A stretch of DNA of 64,000 bases from Nitrospirota bacterium (GTDB lineage: Bacteria > Nitrospirota > Nitrospiria > Nitrospirales > Nitrospiraceae), in assembly GCA_030682135.1 (NCBI GenBank), contig JAUXQT010000053.1, forward strand, positions 108,832 through 172,831. Reading direction: 5' to 3'. A program made the translations under genes and the position numbers. A model generated the notes under the pieces. That model was given only the letters and a program-made list of their open reading frames with translations. It did no database searches and was not told where the DNA came from. The first letter of the stretch is position 1. Every line of letters starts with the position of its first letter. Positions 19,078-29,700 of the stretch are shown piece by piece.

Positions 19078-19950
19078 GTGAGCATTCTCGTTAATAAGCA
19101 TACGCGGGTGGTGGTGCAGGGGATTACGGGCAAGGAAGGCTCGTTCCATGCGACCCAGTGCAAGGCCTACGGGACGTTGGTGGTCGCGGGTGTCACGCCT
19201 GGCAAGGCCGGACAAGAGGTCGAGGGCATTCCGGTGTTCAATACGGTTCGCGATGCCGTGAAGAAATCGCAGTGCGATACCTCGCTGATTTTCGTGCCTC
19301 CGCCATTTTGCGCCGATGCGATTCTCGAAGCCGCCGATGCCGGCGTGAAGCTGATTATCTGTATTACCGAAGGCATCCCGGTAAACGATATGGTCAAGGT
19401 GAAGCGCGCCCTCTATGGCCGCGACGTCCGTTTGATCGGACCGAACTGCCCTGGCGTGATTACGGTCGATGAAGCGAAGATCGGCATCATGCCAGGTTTC
19501 ATCCATAAGAAGGGGATTGTCGGCGTCGTCTCCCGTAGCGGGACCCTTACCTATGAAGCGGTACATCAACTCTCGACGCTTGGCTTAGGTGAAACGACTT
19601 GCGTCGGTATCGGCGGCGATCCGGTCAATGGAACGGGTTTCGTCGATGTGCTGGCCCTCTTCGAGAAAGATCCCGAGACTCAGGGGATCGTCATGATCGG
19701 TGAAATCGGCGGCGACGCGGAAGAAAAAGCCGCTGCGTTCATCAAGAAGAACGTGAAGAAGCCGGTCGTGAGTTTCATCGCCGGAATCACGGCGCCTCCA
19801 GGCCGCCGTATGGGCCATGCCGGCGCGATTGTGTCAGGCGGAAAAGGCACGGCAGCTGAGAAAATGAAGACGCTCGAAGCGGCCGGTGTCCGGGTGGTGA
19901 AGAACCCGGCTGAAATCGGTCATGCGATCAAGCTGGCGCTCGGGCGGTAA
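19078..19950 (+). CDS. sucD: succinyl-CoA synthetase, alpha subunit
   Basis: A 290-residue protein starting at GTG 19078 behind a purine-rich GAAGAGGA. The Rossmann CoA-binding half ([12 protein letters not shown]) and the phosphohistidine loop [18 protein letters not shown] (near residues 238-255) are clear. It is the nucleotide-phosphorylated partner of SucC. This is the last gene of the rTCA run; a terminator-like hairpin follows. Confidence 0.95.
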   Translation: MSILVNKHTRVVVQGITGKEGSFHATQCKAYGTLVVAGVTPGKAGQEVEGIPVFNTVRDAVKKSQCDTSLIFVPPPFCADAILEAADAGVKLIICITEGIPVNDMVKVKRALYGRDVRLIGPNCPGVITVDEAKIGIMPGFIHKKGIVGVVSRSGTLTYEAVHQLSTLGLGETTCVGIGGDPVNGTGFVDVLALFEKDPETQGIVMIGEIGGDAEEKAAAFIKKNVKKPVVSFIAGITAPPGRRMGHAGAIVSGGKGTAAEKMKTLEAAGVRVVKNPAEIGHAIKLALGR

Positions 19951-19986
19951 GTCAGTTCTCGTCTCGTCGTCCATAAGATATTCAGT

Positions 19987-20025
19987 GAAGTGGGGATGGG
20001 TGAATGATCACTGCATCCCCACTTC
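19987..20025 (+). terminator. terminator-like hairpin after sucD
   Basis: A 12-bp perfect stem, GAAGTGGGGATG (19987-19998) with CATCCCCACTTC (20014-20025), followed by TTATTTC. It lies 37 bp after the sucD stop codon. Confidence 0.7.
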
Positions 20026-20118
20026 TTATTTCAATCATTCTCTCCCCACTCATTCTCACTTCATCAGAGCCCAGTTATTTCCCTTCTACTGCCCTGCTAT
20101 TCGTGTTAGGTTAGCCAC

Positions 20119-21753
20119 ATGCGTGTATTTCTGATTCATGTGCGCGATCCGCAGTTCTACGCCCTCCCGGCGAAAACCAGAGCGAAAAACGGCCGTATCA
20201 GAGTCATGGGTTTTCCGCCCATCGGCATCATGTCGCTTTCGTCGGTGCTCAAACAGGCAGGCCACGAATGTGTGATGTTCGATCAGGCGAATCCCGATAC
20301 GCCGAACGAGGTCATCCTCGAAGAAATCAACCGGCAGCAGCCTGATCTGGTCGGCCTCAGTTTTCTCAGTACCACCAGTTATCCCTACGCGAAGATCTTA
20401 GCCCGTCAGATTCGTGCCACCAACCAGAAGGTCAAGCTGGCCTTCGGTGGAGTCTTTGCGAGCTTGAATGCCTCATTGGTCAAATTACAGTGCCCTGAAG
20501 TGGATTTTGTCTGTCGAGGCGACGGTGAACAGTTGCTCCTCGACCTCCTTGAAAAGTTCGATGATCCCGCTTCGGTCGCCGGGTTGACCTGGGCTAAGGA
20601 TGGCCAGGTCGTGCAGAACCCAGGACGACCGATGGAGCGCCATCTCGATCAATGGCCTTTCCCGGACCGCGAAGGCCTTCCGCTCGACTTTGTGGAATCG
20701 ATGCCGCTCGATGTGCCGGCGGTGCTGTCGATGGAGCGCTTTACGACGATGCAAACGTCGCGCGGTTGCCCCTGGCCCTGCGTGTTCTGTGACATTCCAA
20801 TTTTTAACGAAGGCAAGTGGCGCGCGAGGACAGCCGCTCATGTGGTGCGCGAGCTGAAGTACCTCGAAGAATGCGGCTACGGGTCCGTCTATTTCGTCGA
20901 CGACCATTTCCTTCTGCAGCCCAAGCGCATCGAGGCGATTTGCCAAGGCGTGATGGACGAGAAGCTCACGATTCAGTGGGGCATCGAAGGACGGGTGGAC
21001 TCCGTCGCGCAGCATTTGTTCCCCGCCATGGCCAAGGCCCATTGCCGGACGGTGATGTTCGGGATTGAAAGCGGGAGCCAAAAGATCCTCGATCGTCTGA
21101 AGAAAGAACAGACGTTGGAGGAAGTGGCGACTGCGGTGAAGAATGCCAAGCAGGCCGGCATTGAAATCGTACATGGTTTTTTCACCGTGGGTAATCCCGA
21201 TGAAACGGTTGAAGATATGAACGCCACGTTCGATCTGGCGTCCAAGCTGCCGCTCGACACCTTCGGCTTCAATCGGCTCTGTGTGTACCGCGGGACTCCG
21301 CTCTGGCAGGAATATGTGAAGCGCGGCTTGGTCAGCGAAACCACCGATTGGTACAAGTATTTCAAGTGCTCGGAGATCGATCCGACCTGCTTGCCTGGCG
21401 AAGTGATCAACGAGGTCCGTCGTCAGGGACTCAAGCGGCTCTTCATCTATAAGCTTCTGCACTATCCTCTGCAGACCGCCAGATTGCTGCGGCGGTTCCT
21501 TCGCTTCATGCCGGCGCGCGATGTAGGCTACCTGATCATCAAGCCGTTCCTAGGCCAGAAGAAGGGCGCCACGAAGGCGGAGGTGCTTTCTCGGGCGGTC
21601 GAGCATGGCGAGATGAAGGATGCGGCGGCACAGATGACTCAGATGACGGACGAAGTGCTTCAGCATGTAATGGAAGAGTCCCGGCTGGAGCGGCTACGCA
21701 TTCAGCAGGAAGCGGAAGGGTCGCGAGAGTTGCCGATGGTCCACAGCCGCTAA
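20119..21753 (+). CDS. B12-binding-domain radical SAM protein
   Basis: A 544-residue protein with an N-terminal cobalamin-binding-type domain (about residues 1-160, with GFPPIGIMSLSSVLKQAGHE) and a radical SAM domain. The cluster motif is CPWPCVFC, a CX3CX2C near residue 217, followed by FGIESGS and the GNPDET region of B12 radical SAM enzymes. The C-terminal ~130 residues are helical and charged. Members methylate or rearrange unactivated carbons; hopanoid methylases such as HpnP belong to the same superfamily, but I cannot show that identity. It stands alone between the rTCA block and a convergent gene. Confidence 0.82.
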   Translation: MRVFLIHVRDPQFYALPAKTRAKNGRIRVMGFPPIGIMSLSSVLKQAGHECVMFDQANPDTPNEVILEEINRQQPDLVGLSFLSTTSYPYAKILARQIRATNQKVKLAFGGVFASLNASLVKLQCPEVDFVCRGDGEQLLLDLLEKFDDPASVAGLTWAKDGQVVQNPGRPMERHLDQWPFPDREGLPLDFVESMPLDVPAVLSMERFTTMQTSRGCPWPCVFCDIPIFNEGKWRARTAAHVVRELKYLEECGYGSVYFVDDHFLLQPKRIEAICQGVMDEKLTIQWGIEGRVDSVAQHLFPAMAKAHCRTVMFGIESGSQKILDRLKKEQTLEEVATAVKNAKQAGIEIVHGFFTVGNPDETVEDMNATFDLASKLPLDTFGFNRLCVYRGTPLWQEYVKRGLVSETTDWYKYFKCSEIDPTCLPGEVINEVRRQGLKRLFIYKLLHYPLQTARLLRRFLRFMPARDVGYLIIKPFLGQKKGATKAEVLSRAVEHGEMKDAAAQMTQMTDEVLQHVMEESRLERLRIQQEAEGSRELPMVHSR

Positions 21754-21755
21754 CG

Positions 21756-21881
21756 CAGGATGCTGAACACGTCCGCCAGCATCGTTCTCGGCTCGCAAGA
21801 ATCCTCAACGTACCCCTGAGGGTACGCCTCCGGTTCTTGCTCTGCCTGCGGCCTTGCTGGACGAACGTGTTGAGCATCCTG
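21756..21881. repeat. 126-bp palindromic repeat family P, copy 1
   Basis: Begins CAGGATGCT and ends AGCATCCTG (9-bp terminal inverted repeats). A central hairpin CGTACCC...GGGTACG sits inside, and intermediate arms GCAAGAA/TTCTTGC pair. A second copy with the same ends and centre but different paired arms is at 41522-41644. It lies in the tail-to-tail gap between the radical SAM gene and the VIT1 fusion gene. Confidence 0.9.
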
Positions 21882-21897
21882 GAAGTCAGTTCTCTTG

Positions 21898-22866
21898 CTA
21901 GACTGCAATTCCCCAGATCTGTTTCGCCGCCAACCCAATCGCATAACTGACGCTCACCGCGACGGTGATGATCACGAGGTTCAGCAGGATCCGGCGTTTC
22001 ATCTCCATCCCAGACAAGAACGCGAGAATCGACGACACGAGGATGACCATGGTTCCCGCCGTCAAGACGGACACCAGTGCGTCCTTCGCGCCGAAGAGTA
22101 CGGGGAGCACCGGAACCAAGGCGCCGATGACATAGGCTCCGCCGACAAATAGGGCCGACTTCAACGGCTGTTCCTGCATCTCCGCCGAGCCGTTCTCTTC
22201 TCCAAGAAATCGCTTTTTTGCCGCTTCCATCGCCCGCACTTCTTTTTCGGAGTTCAGCGCGAGAAACGCCCCGGCTCCCATCGACAATGCGCCGGCCACT
22301 GCGGTGGTCGAGGCGGCGATCAAGACGGTGACGGCGTCGCCAAAGGCGCCGAAGAACCCGCTCACGGCTCCAAGAATTTCCACCAGCCCGTCATTGAGGC
22401 CCAGGAAGATATTGCGAATCTTTTCTGGATTGATTTTTCGCTCGGTCAGTTTCGTGACGAGCACATCTTCATGTTTGAACTCATCTTGCAGGATCCCCTT
22501 GAGGGCTTCGCCCAGTGGTTGATCCTGATAGGAATTCCAGAGGGCGAGATATTTTCTGACTCCGTAGACTTCGATGGCTTCCAAAACAAGATGGACCGCG
22601 GTGGGCCCGAACAGGCGGCAGAGCCATATATAGCACCACAGCTTCAGCCTGCGTCCCAGGTTGAGGCGTTCCAACTTCATGTCGAAGAATTTTTGCCAGA
22701 AGGCCAGGTGCCTGGTTTCGATCAGCACTAATTCATCCAATGTATTTCTGGCATCTGCCTCCGTCGAAATATCCCGCAGTGCTTTGTAGAGCGAAAGGTC
22801 GAAGAGCTCATCCAGGATGAGCAGCCGTGCGAGCCTGGGGTCGTCGCGGTGAGCGGTAGGGATCAT
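21898..22866 (-). CDS. ferritin-like domain fused to VIT1/CCC1 iron transporter (MbfA-like)
   Basis: A 322-residue membrane protein. The N-terminal ~150 residues are a ferritin/rubrerythrin-like four-helix region with ETRH (near residue 50) and DEFKHED (near residue 128), the ExxH-type di-iron ligands. The C-terminal half is a VIT1/CCC1 domain: GLNDGLVEILGAVSGFFGA, a metal-binding region with ALNSEKEVRAMEAAKKRF, and about five membrane segments. MbfA of rhizobia has this architecture and exports iron. A role in ferrous iron or manganese export is inferred. The start is ATG 22866. Confidence 0.82.
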   Translation of the reverse strand: MIPTAHRDDPRLARLLILDELFDLSLYKALRDISTEADARNTLDELVLIETRHLAFWQKFFDMKLERLNLGRRLKLWCYIWLCRLFGPTAVHLVLEAIEVYGVRKYLALWNSYQDQPLGEALKGILQDEFKHEDVLVTKLTERKINPEKIRNIFLGLNDGLVEILGAVSGFFGAFGDAVTVLIAASTTAVAGALSMGAGAFLALNSEKEVRAMEAAKKRFLGEENGSAEMQEQPLKSALFVGGAYVIGALVPVLPVLFGAKDALVSVLTAGTMVILVSSILAFLSGMEMKRRILLNLVIITVAVSVSYAIGLAAKQIWGIAV

Positions 22867-23096
22867 GCCATTCCAACGGCTTGGATTCGTTGAAAGATCT
22901 GCTGATGGTCGGGCCGATTATAGCAGAGATCCATCTGGTTCTCCCCCTTAAACTCCAGCCGCCTGGCGTTGTTTAGGGCCGATGTCCTGAGAGCGATCGA
23001 GGGCCTGCTATACTTCGGAAGGACTCGTTCCTCCTCATTCCTCTCGGTCGTACATGGATAGATCATGAGCCGGACGTATGAAAGGTCACTGACGAC

Positions 23097-23420
23097 ATGA
23101 CGCAGAAGCGTGAATTCTTCAGAGTTGCGATCGAACGGAATGGCCAGATCAGTCGAGGGTCCGAGGTTGTTCCATGCGAAGTGCTCGACCTGACGGAAAA
23201 GGGATTTCAGATCCGCACGGACCTCGCTAGTGTAATTGGAGACAGGCTTGAACTTGAGTTCCAGCTGACCAAGGGAGCTCCGGTCCACTGCACGGTCGAG
23301 ATTACGTACGCGGCGGCGCCTCAATTCGGCGCCCGCATCACCGGCATTTCTCCCGCGCACCAACTTTGCCTCACTCAGTTCATCGAGCAATTGAACGTGC
23401 TTAACCTCACTGGGTTCTAA
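23097..23420 (+). CDS. PilZ-domain protein
   Basis: A 107-residue single-domain protein. The opening KREFFRVAIERNGQI and the following CEVLDLTEKGFQIRT match the RxxxR and D/NxSxxG signatures of PilZ domains in a relaxed form, so c-di-GMP binding is likely but not certain. It starts at ATG 23097 and is separated by three bases from the EamA transporter gene, suggesting co-transcription. Confidence 0.7.
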   Translation: MTQKREFFRVAIERNGQISRGSEVVPCEVLDLTEKGFQIRTDLASVIGDRLELEFQLTKGAPVHCTVEITYAAAPQFGARITGISPAHQLCLTQFIEQLNVLNLTGF

Positions 23421-23423
23421 TTC

Positions 23424-24416
23424 ATGACGACACGTTCCGAGGAATCGAACGGTTCGTCAGGGGAGTCGCCGAGCCTTCAACCATTCTTCTATCTTCTCAG
23501 TGCCGTCCTTCTCCTCAGCACGGTACCGACCGTCACGAAGTTTGTCTTCACACATAGTACGGTGGATCCGCTGGGCATGGCCCTGATTAGAGTGATGATC
23601 GGCTTCGCCTTTTTACTCGCGATTACCCTCGCGCAAGACCGGAGAGGGCTGAGTGGGTTGACCGCGGGGGATCTGTTCAAATTGACGCTCTTGGGAGCGC
23701 TCGGGGTTGGGTCCTACGTGATTGCGGCCTGGGGCCTACGCCTCACCAGCGTCACCCATTACATTGTGATCTACAGTCTGCTCTCACCGATCACGGCGCT
23801 TTTCAGCGTGGTCCTGCAAAAGAGCCAGAGCAGCCCGCTCAAGATTGCCGGTATTGTGACGTCTCTGGTTGGTGGCGGGATTGCGATGTCTGAGAAATTG
23901 TCAAACTTTCAAACCAATTTTGGATTTGGCGATTTCTTGATTCTTATCTTCACGATCATGATGGCCGCGCACCTGGTGGGGAGTGCCGACATCGTGAAAC
24001 GCTTCGGGGCGATGACCGCCAATACGGTCATGTTCGGCAGCAGTGCGTTGCTGCTGGCGGTCGCGGCGTTGGTTTGGGGGCATCTGCCGACCGACGATCT
24101 GTCGATGCCGATCGCTTCCTCCGTGCTGTATATCGGAGTGGCTACGGCCTCCGTCTTCCTCTTGCGCTATCGCGCGCTCCAAACCATTTCCCCTGCGACA
24201 GTTGCGGTGTACCAGAACCTGACCCCTGTCTGTGCGATTCTGTTTGCCTGCTTCTTTTTGGGCGAACCGTTCCAGCTTCATGCGGTGGTGGGTGGTGCGA
24301 TCATTCTCTTCGGCGCCGAATTGGTTCGCCAGGCCAGTCAACCTCAATTGGGCACCAGCTATCTCTGGGCGAAGCGTCGCTTCGGCAGCTTGGCTGGTTA
24401 CCGCATGTCCGCTTAA
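23424..24416 (+). CDS. EamA/DMT-family transporter
   Basis: A 330-residue inner-membrane protein with about ten hydrophobic helices, arranged as two EamA repeats (approximately residues 20-150 and 170-305). The pattern PVCAILFACFFLGEPFQ near the end of the second repeat is typical of drug/metabolite transporters. The substrate is unknown. The start is ATG 23424, almost touching the PilZ gene. Confidence 0.82.
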   Translation: MTTRSEESNGSSGESPSLQPFFYLLSAVLLLSTVPTVTKFVFTHSTVDPLGMALIRVMIGFAFLLAITLAQDRRGLSGLTAGDLFKLTLLGALGVGSYVIAAWGLRLTSVTHYIVIYSLLSPITALFSVVLQKSQSSPLKIAGIVTSLVGGGIAMSEKLSNFQTNFGFGDFLILIFTIMMAAHLVGSADIVKRFGAMTANTVMFGSSALLLAVAALVWGHLPTDDLSMPIASSVLYIGVATASVFLLRYRALQTISPATVAVYQNLTPVCAILFACFFLGEPFQLHAVVGGAIILFGAELVRQASQPQLGTSYLWAKRRFGSLAGYRMSA

Positions 24417-24474
24417 TCAGGTTCGCCTCTACGCCTCCAGACACGCGTCTTCCCATCCTTGCGGCCGGCAGCGA

Positions 24475-25152
24475 TCACAGCGCCTTGGTTGGACGCTCCA
24501 GATGATGCCGTTGCTCGGCAGAACGAAGTCGAATCTTGAAAATCACCCGGCGGCTTTTCTCGCGATTGACGATTGCCGTCGCATCATAGATCAGATCTTG
24601 TCTGCCGCGTCCGGTCGCCGACGTGATTTCTTGAAAACATTGATAGGCTGATGGCTCTTTGGTCTGAATGATCTCCATCCCCTTCACCATGACAGCCAGC
24701 GAGCGCTCCTGACTCAACTTGAGATTCAAGGCATCGCTGCCGTGATCATCGGTATGGCCTTCGATGGCAAGCGAGTCGATCTTGTCGCGCAGCGGCCCGC
24801 ACAAGGCTCCGACATAGAAGGGGAGGGCCTCTGCGAGAAACTCATCCGCAGTCGGGGACAACGCGCTTTTTCCAAACTCAAACGTCAGCTTGTTTTCCGG
24901 GACGACAATCAGGAGCGCGAGCGGGTCGCGGGGGTCCGCATCGAGCGAGAGCCCCAAGCGCTGGATATGGTCTTGTAGCGCCGTCTGCACGTCCTCTCTA
25001 TTGCCTTGGAGTTCAGACTGCGCGGCGGAGGAGGTCTTGGTCATCTGTGCCGCGAAGAGCAGGATGAACACGACTGCGAGCGAGGTCATGAGATCGGTGA
25101 TGCCGATGGTGGTGTGAGAGGCGCCGGCTCCCTGTGCGGTTGTGCGCATCAT
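24475..25152 (-). CDS. OmpA/MotB-like peptidoglycan-binding protein (ZorB-like)
   Basis: A 225-residue protein with a single N-terminal membrane helix (TDLMTSLAVVFILLFAAQ near residues 20-37) that carries an Asp at its start, as in MotB/ExbD-type stator subunits. The C-terminal OmpA domain has FGKSALSPTADEFL and EGHTDDHGSDALNLKLSQERS. Its ATG overlaps the stop of the upstream MotA/ExbB-like gene (ATGA), so translation is probably coupled. Together they form a two-component proton-driven motor unit. Similar pairs form the ZorA-ZorB core of Zorya defence systems, but no ZorC/D/E-like gene is next to them. Confidence 0.75.
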   Translation of the reverse strand: MMRTTAQGAGASHTTIGITDLMTSLAVVFILLFAAQMTKTSSAAQSELQGNREDVQTALQDHIQRLGLSLDADPRDPLALLIVVPENKLTFEFGKSALSPTADEFLAEALPFYVGALCGPLRDKIDSLAIEGHTDDHGSDALNLKLSQERSLAVMVKGMEIIQTKEPSAYQCFQEITSATGRGRQDLIYDATAIVNREKSRRVIFKIRLRSAEQRHHLERPTKAL

Positions 25153-26369
25153 TCGGCAGGCCCTTGCGTGGACACCAGCGTTCGTTTCGGCCAGAACCGG
25201 CTGCCTTCGGAGCGTCCGCTGCCGGACGCGGTTCGCTGCTCGGCAAGCTGGTCTGTCAGGCGGCTCATGAGATCGTCAAGGGTTATGGTTGCCTGCGCCT
25301 GCTGGTTGTGCATCGTCTTGAGAAGCGTCGTGAGCTCATGAATCGAGTCGTTCAGGGTGCTCATGGGCGCCGTGAATTCTTCACGGATTACGCGTGGGAG
25401 TTCGGTCGTCATGCGGCGTCCGGTTGCCTGCTCCTCTTGTTTCAATTTCGTAAAGGATCGAACTGCCGATGTCAGCTCGGCAAGAGGAGCCGTCAGGCTG
25501 TCTGTGGCCATCCCTCCGATACGTTCCCTCGGTTCTCCTCCGGCAGTCTGCAGGCCTTTCCCCTGCGCCTGATGCGTCGGGGTGAGTTGTTCAAGCATCT
25601 GCTCCATGGTTTTTCGGGGAAAGAGTTTGTCGATGAGGCTGAGGAACGAATGATGTGCGTTCATCAGCCGGAAGACCATCGGTTTTTCGATGAGCGTGAA
25701 GAGATTGGCGGCGATGAGTCCGACGATGGACGTGAGGAATTTTCCAGCCAATCCGTTGATGAGCCCTTGAATGCCGACAATCTCTTGCCCCTCCGCGTGA
25801 AGTTTGCTGAGACCGATAAATAAGGCGAGGAACGTCAGCAGCAAGCCGATTCCCGTCACCAGGGAAGGCAGTTGGCTGTAGAAGGCCAGATTGACGCGAT
25901 GGCTCAGTAGCGTGTCCTGCGTGAAGATATCTTCCGCGCGGCGGGTGCTGAAAATGCGCGGTTCCACGAACCAGGGGACATGCTCCAGGATCAGCGTTTT
26001 TCGGAATTGCGCCCAGGGCTGCCGAAACATGGGCTCTTGCTGCATGGCCGTTTCGAGGGTGCTCAGGTCATCGCAGTCAATCCGTTTGGGCGCCGATGTG
26101 GGTTGTCCGGCTGGGGCCGTGAGTCCCACCAGCGCACGACTCGTGAAGCGCTCACGATCCACGTCTCCACGCTCATTTGCCAGGGTTGTCAGCATCGGCC
26201 GTACTCGATCAAACGGCCGCTGTGCGCCGGATACTTCCCTGTGTAGCCGCAGGACCTGCCAAAGGAAGAAGAGCACGATCCCGAACGACCCAAGCCAGCT
26301 CAACATCGGGCTTTGGGGCCCTCCGAAGAAGGAGGCATCACGACACAAAAACTCCCACAGACTAGTCAT
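25149..26369 (-). CDS. MotA/TolQ/ExbB-family proton channel protein (ZorA-like)
   Basis: A 406-residue protein from ATG 26369; the track ORF extends further but its added N-terminus looks non-coding. One membrane helix lies near residues 20-40. A pair of helices follows in the middle (PSLVTGIGLLLTFLALFIGL and GLAGKFLTSIVGLIAANLF), the MotA/ExbB core. The last ~150 residues are helical and Gln/Glu-rich, suggesting a cytoplasmic coiled coil, which is also a feature of ZorA. It overlaps the OmpA-like gene by four bases. A flagellar role is unlikely because no flagellar genes surround it. Confidence 0.72.
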   Translation of the reverse strand: MTSLWEFLCRDASFFGGPQSPMLSWLGSFGIVLFFLWQVLRLHREVSGAQRPFDRVRPMLTTLANERGDVDRERFTSRALVGLTAPAGQPTSAPKRIDCDDLSTLETAMQQEPMFRQPWAQFRKTLILEHVPWFVEPRIFSTRRAEDIFTQDTLLSHRVNLAFYSQLPSLVTGIGLLLTFLALFIGLSKLHAEGQEIVGIQGLINGLAGKFLTSIVGLIAANLFTLIEKPMVFRLMNAHHSFLSLIDKLFPRKTMEQMLEQLTPTHQAQGKGLQTAGGEPRERIGGMATDSLTAPLAELTSAVRSFTKLKQEEQATGRRMTTELPRVIREEFTAPMSTLNDSIHELTTLLKTMHNQQAQATITLDDLMSRLTDQLAEQRTASGSGRSEGSRFWPKRTLVSTQGPAE

Positions 26370-26743
26370 GCTGATTATTGCATCCTTAGTTCGTGCACGA
26401 TGGAATCCTGTACGATTGAATCTCAGGCAAAGGCTTCTCAATTTCCGTGCCGCGCACCAGAGAGGAAGAATCTCTCGAATTTCCCTCAATTTGTTTGCTG
26501 CGTGGAATCTGAATATCGGTTGCCGGGCAAAGAATGCCGGTGATGCCGGCACATTTCGCCTCTAGGAGCCAGAATGACCCGGCTGGTTATTTGTCATAAT
26601 ATGGAGAACGGGGGGACCTTGACAAAATACCTGTATTGACGTACTCCCACTCTCTAGTCAGTAACTTACGATCCGCAATGCTCCGGACCTGAGCGGGGAA
26701 GGATCTCATCCGCGAGGGGAAAACTGCGTCCGGCTCGCTCATC

Positions 26744-29700
26744 GTGTCTTTTCCTCTTTTCGGGACAGACGCCTCTCATTTTTTGCGGGGCTGCCGGGCT
26801 ATGGCAGGGCATGTTCTTATGTCCATGACACAGATACCGATGAACCAGCGTCGATCGATCTCCCTCGCCATTGCCCTTGGAGCGGCGGCGGCCTATGAGC
26901 TGGCATTCGCGCCTCTGTACCAGATAGCGGGCGACGTCGTGGCCGCATTCACCGTGATACCGGTGGCCGTGGTCGGATGGCTGTTGGGGGCTCGTGCTGG
27001 CCTTATTGCCGGACTGCTCGGGAGTTCGCTGAATATCCTGAACTTCACTCTGGTGGGGCAGATCGGGTGGGAGGTTGTGATTGGACGGTGGCCGGCCGTT
27101 CTTGTGAGCCTCGCGGTTGGGGGGATGGCTGGCTGGGCAGGTAAACGTGCCGCCCGTGCCACACGAGAGTTTCGTGAGGCGAATCAAGAGCGGGACAAGT
27201 TTTTCGACCTCTCCATGGACCTTCTTTGCATCGCGGGAACCAACGGCTATTTCAAACGGCTCAATCCAGCATGGGAACGAGCGCTGGGGTTCAGTCGAGA
27301 AGAATTGTGTTCTAAACCCTTTATCGAGTTCATTCATCCCGATGACCGTTCTCGCACGCAAGAGGTCATGGAGAAGCTGTCGCGCGGGGAGCCGGCCATC
27401 AACTTCGAAAATCGATATCGGTGCCATGACGGATCCTATCGATGGCTGACCTGGAATACTCCGGCTCCGGAACAGGAGCCGCCGATGTTTTATGCGGCAG
27501 CACGCGACATTACAGAGCGCAAACTGGTAGAGGAGGCTCTGCGCGAGAGCGAGGAGCGTTACCGGCTCCTCACTGACGCCACGTTCGATGGCATCGCCAT
27601 CCACGATCAAGGGATCATGATCGAAGCCAGTTCAGGTTTGGAACGGATGTTCGGGTATGGTCCGGGAGAACTCATTGGGAAGCATGTGCTGGACCTTGTA
27701 GCCGACGAATCCCGCGAGATGGTCATCGCCAATATGAAGCAGGGAGGGCAAGGTCCGTACGAATCCGTGGGACGGCGTAAAGACGGCTCGATATTCTATG
27801 GAGAAGTCGTCGTCAAACCCTACCGGTATAAGGGGCGGGATCTCCGCCTCGTGGCGGGCCGCGACATTACAGAGCGCAAGCAGATGGAACAGGCGCTGCG
27901 GCAGGCGAACGATGAGTTGGAAGAGCGGGTGGCTCAGCGAACGAAAGAACTCCTGGCGGCGAATGACGCCCTTTGCCACGCTCGGGCATGGCAGCGCGAC
28001 TTGATCGAAGCGATTCCGGGGATTGTGTGGGAGTGCAATGCGCGAACCTGGCGGTTTTCGTTCGTCAACCACCAGGCCGAACTGGTGCTCGGCTATCCCG
28101 TGCAGCGCTGGCTCGATGAGCCGGGCTTTTGGCAAACTCACATACACCGGGACGATCGAGACTGGGTCATCGGGTATTGCCTCGCATCTTTACGGGACAC
28201 ACGCAAATACTCGTTCGAATACCGGATGATTGCAGCCGATGGACGAACCGTGTGGCTCCAGGACATTGTGACGGTAGAGAACGCCGAGCAGGGCCCGGCA
28301 ATTCTGCGGGGCATCATGTTGGACATCACCGAGCGTAAGCGGGCGGAGGAGGCATTGCGGGAAAGCGAAGCGCGCTTCCGGAGTCTGTTCGAGGAGGTGC
28401 CGATCGCGTATCAATCGCTGGACATCGAGGGGCGGTACCTCGATGCCAACAAGGGGCTGTGCACATTGCTCGGATACTCCTCTGCTGAGCTTCTGGGTAA
28501 GCCGTTCGATGACTTTTGGCCCACTGACGCGCGGCAGTTCTTTCCTGATGAACTCAGTCGCTTCATGCGGAACGGCGGCGAGACGAAGCATATCAGGCTC
28601 AGGAGAAAGGACGGGAAGGAAATCGCCGTCATCCTGAACGGCCGTGTCCAGCGCGACCTGAAGGGGAACTTTGTGAGGGCGCACTGTATCCTGACCGATA
28701 TCACAGATCAAAAATTGATCGAGGAGAACTTGCGCCGCTCGAAGATCTTCATCGACTCCGTGCTTGAAAATCTCCCCAGCATGATTTTCGTGAAGGATGC
28801 GAAGGACCTTCGTTTTTTTCGCTTCAATAAGGCGGGGGAGGAGTTGTTGGGGTACCGACGGGATGAACTCTTGGGCAAGAACGACTACGACATCTTTCCG
28901 AAAGAGGAAGCCGACTTTTTCATAACCAAGGATCGGGAAGTCCTGCGAAGCGGCTGTCTGTTGGATATTGCTGAAGAGCCCATTCAGACCAGAGGAAACG
29001 GACTGCGGTTTCTCCACACGAAGAAGATTCCAATATGCGGCACCGATGGCGCGCCGCAATATCTATTGGGCATCTCGGAGGATATCACCGATCGCAAGCA
29101 GGCGGAGGAAGCTCTTCAGCAGAACGAAGCTCGACTAAATGTCGCCCAGCGCATCGCGCATATTGGAAGCTGGGATCTGGACTTGGTCGAGAATGTACTC
29201 ACGTGGTCCGATGAAAATTATCGTATCTTCGAGATCGACCCCGTGCATTTTAGAGCTTCCTATGCGGCTTTCCTTGAGCTGGTGCACCCTGCTGACCGCC
29301 AATTTGTCAACGAGTCGTATACTGAATCGGTCGCCAACAGGACTTGTTATAATATCGAGCACCGGCTGCTTATGTCCGACGGGCGGGTTAAGTTCATTCA
29401 CGAGCAATGCGAGACGTTTTACGCGCCGGATGGCCGCCCAACTCGCTCGATCGGTACGACTCAAGACATCACCGATCGCAAACAGGCGGAGGAGGCCTTG
29501 CGAAAGAGCGAAGAGCAGCTTCGCAAGGTGCTCGAAGAGCGGGAGCAGCTTTCCCAGGACCTCCACGATAATATCATTCAATCCATCTATGCGATTGGCA
29601 TGAGTCTTGAGGAATGTCGCTATCTCTTTCAGGAAGACTATCAGGCAGCTGACAAGAAGCTGGAGCATGCGGTCGCCAGCTTAAACAGGGTCATTTCAGA

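Noticed and set aside
22863-23390. 175-codon minus-strand ORF upstream of the VIT1 fusion
   Set aside because: Antisense to the PilZ gene, which has better family motifs.
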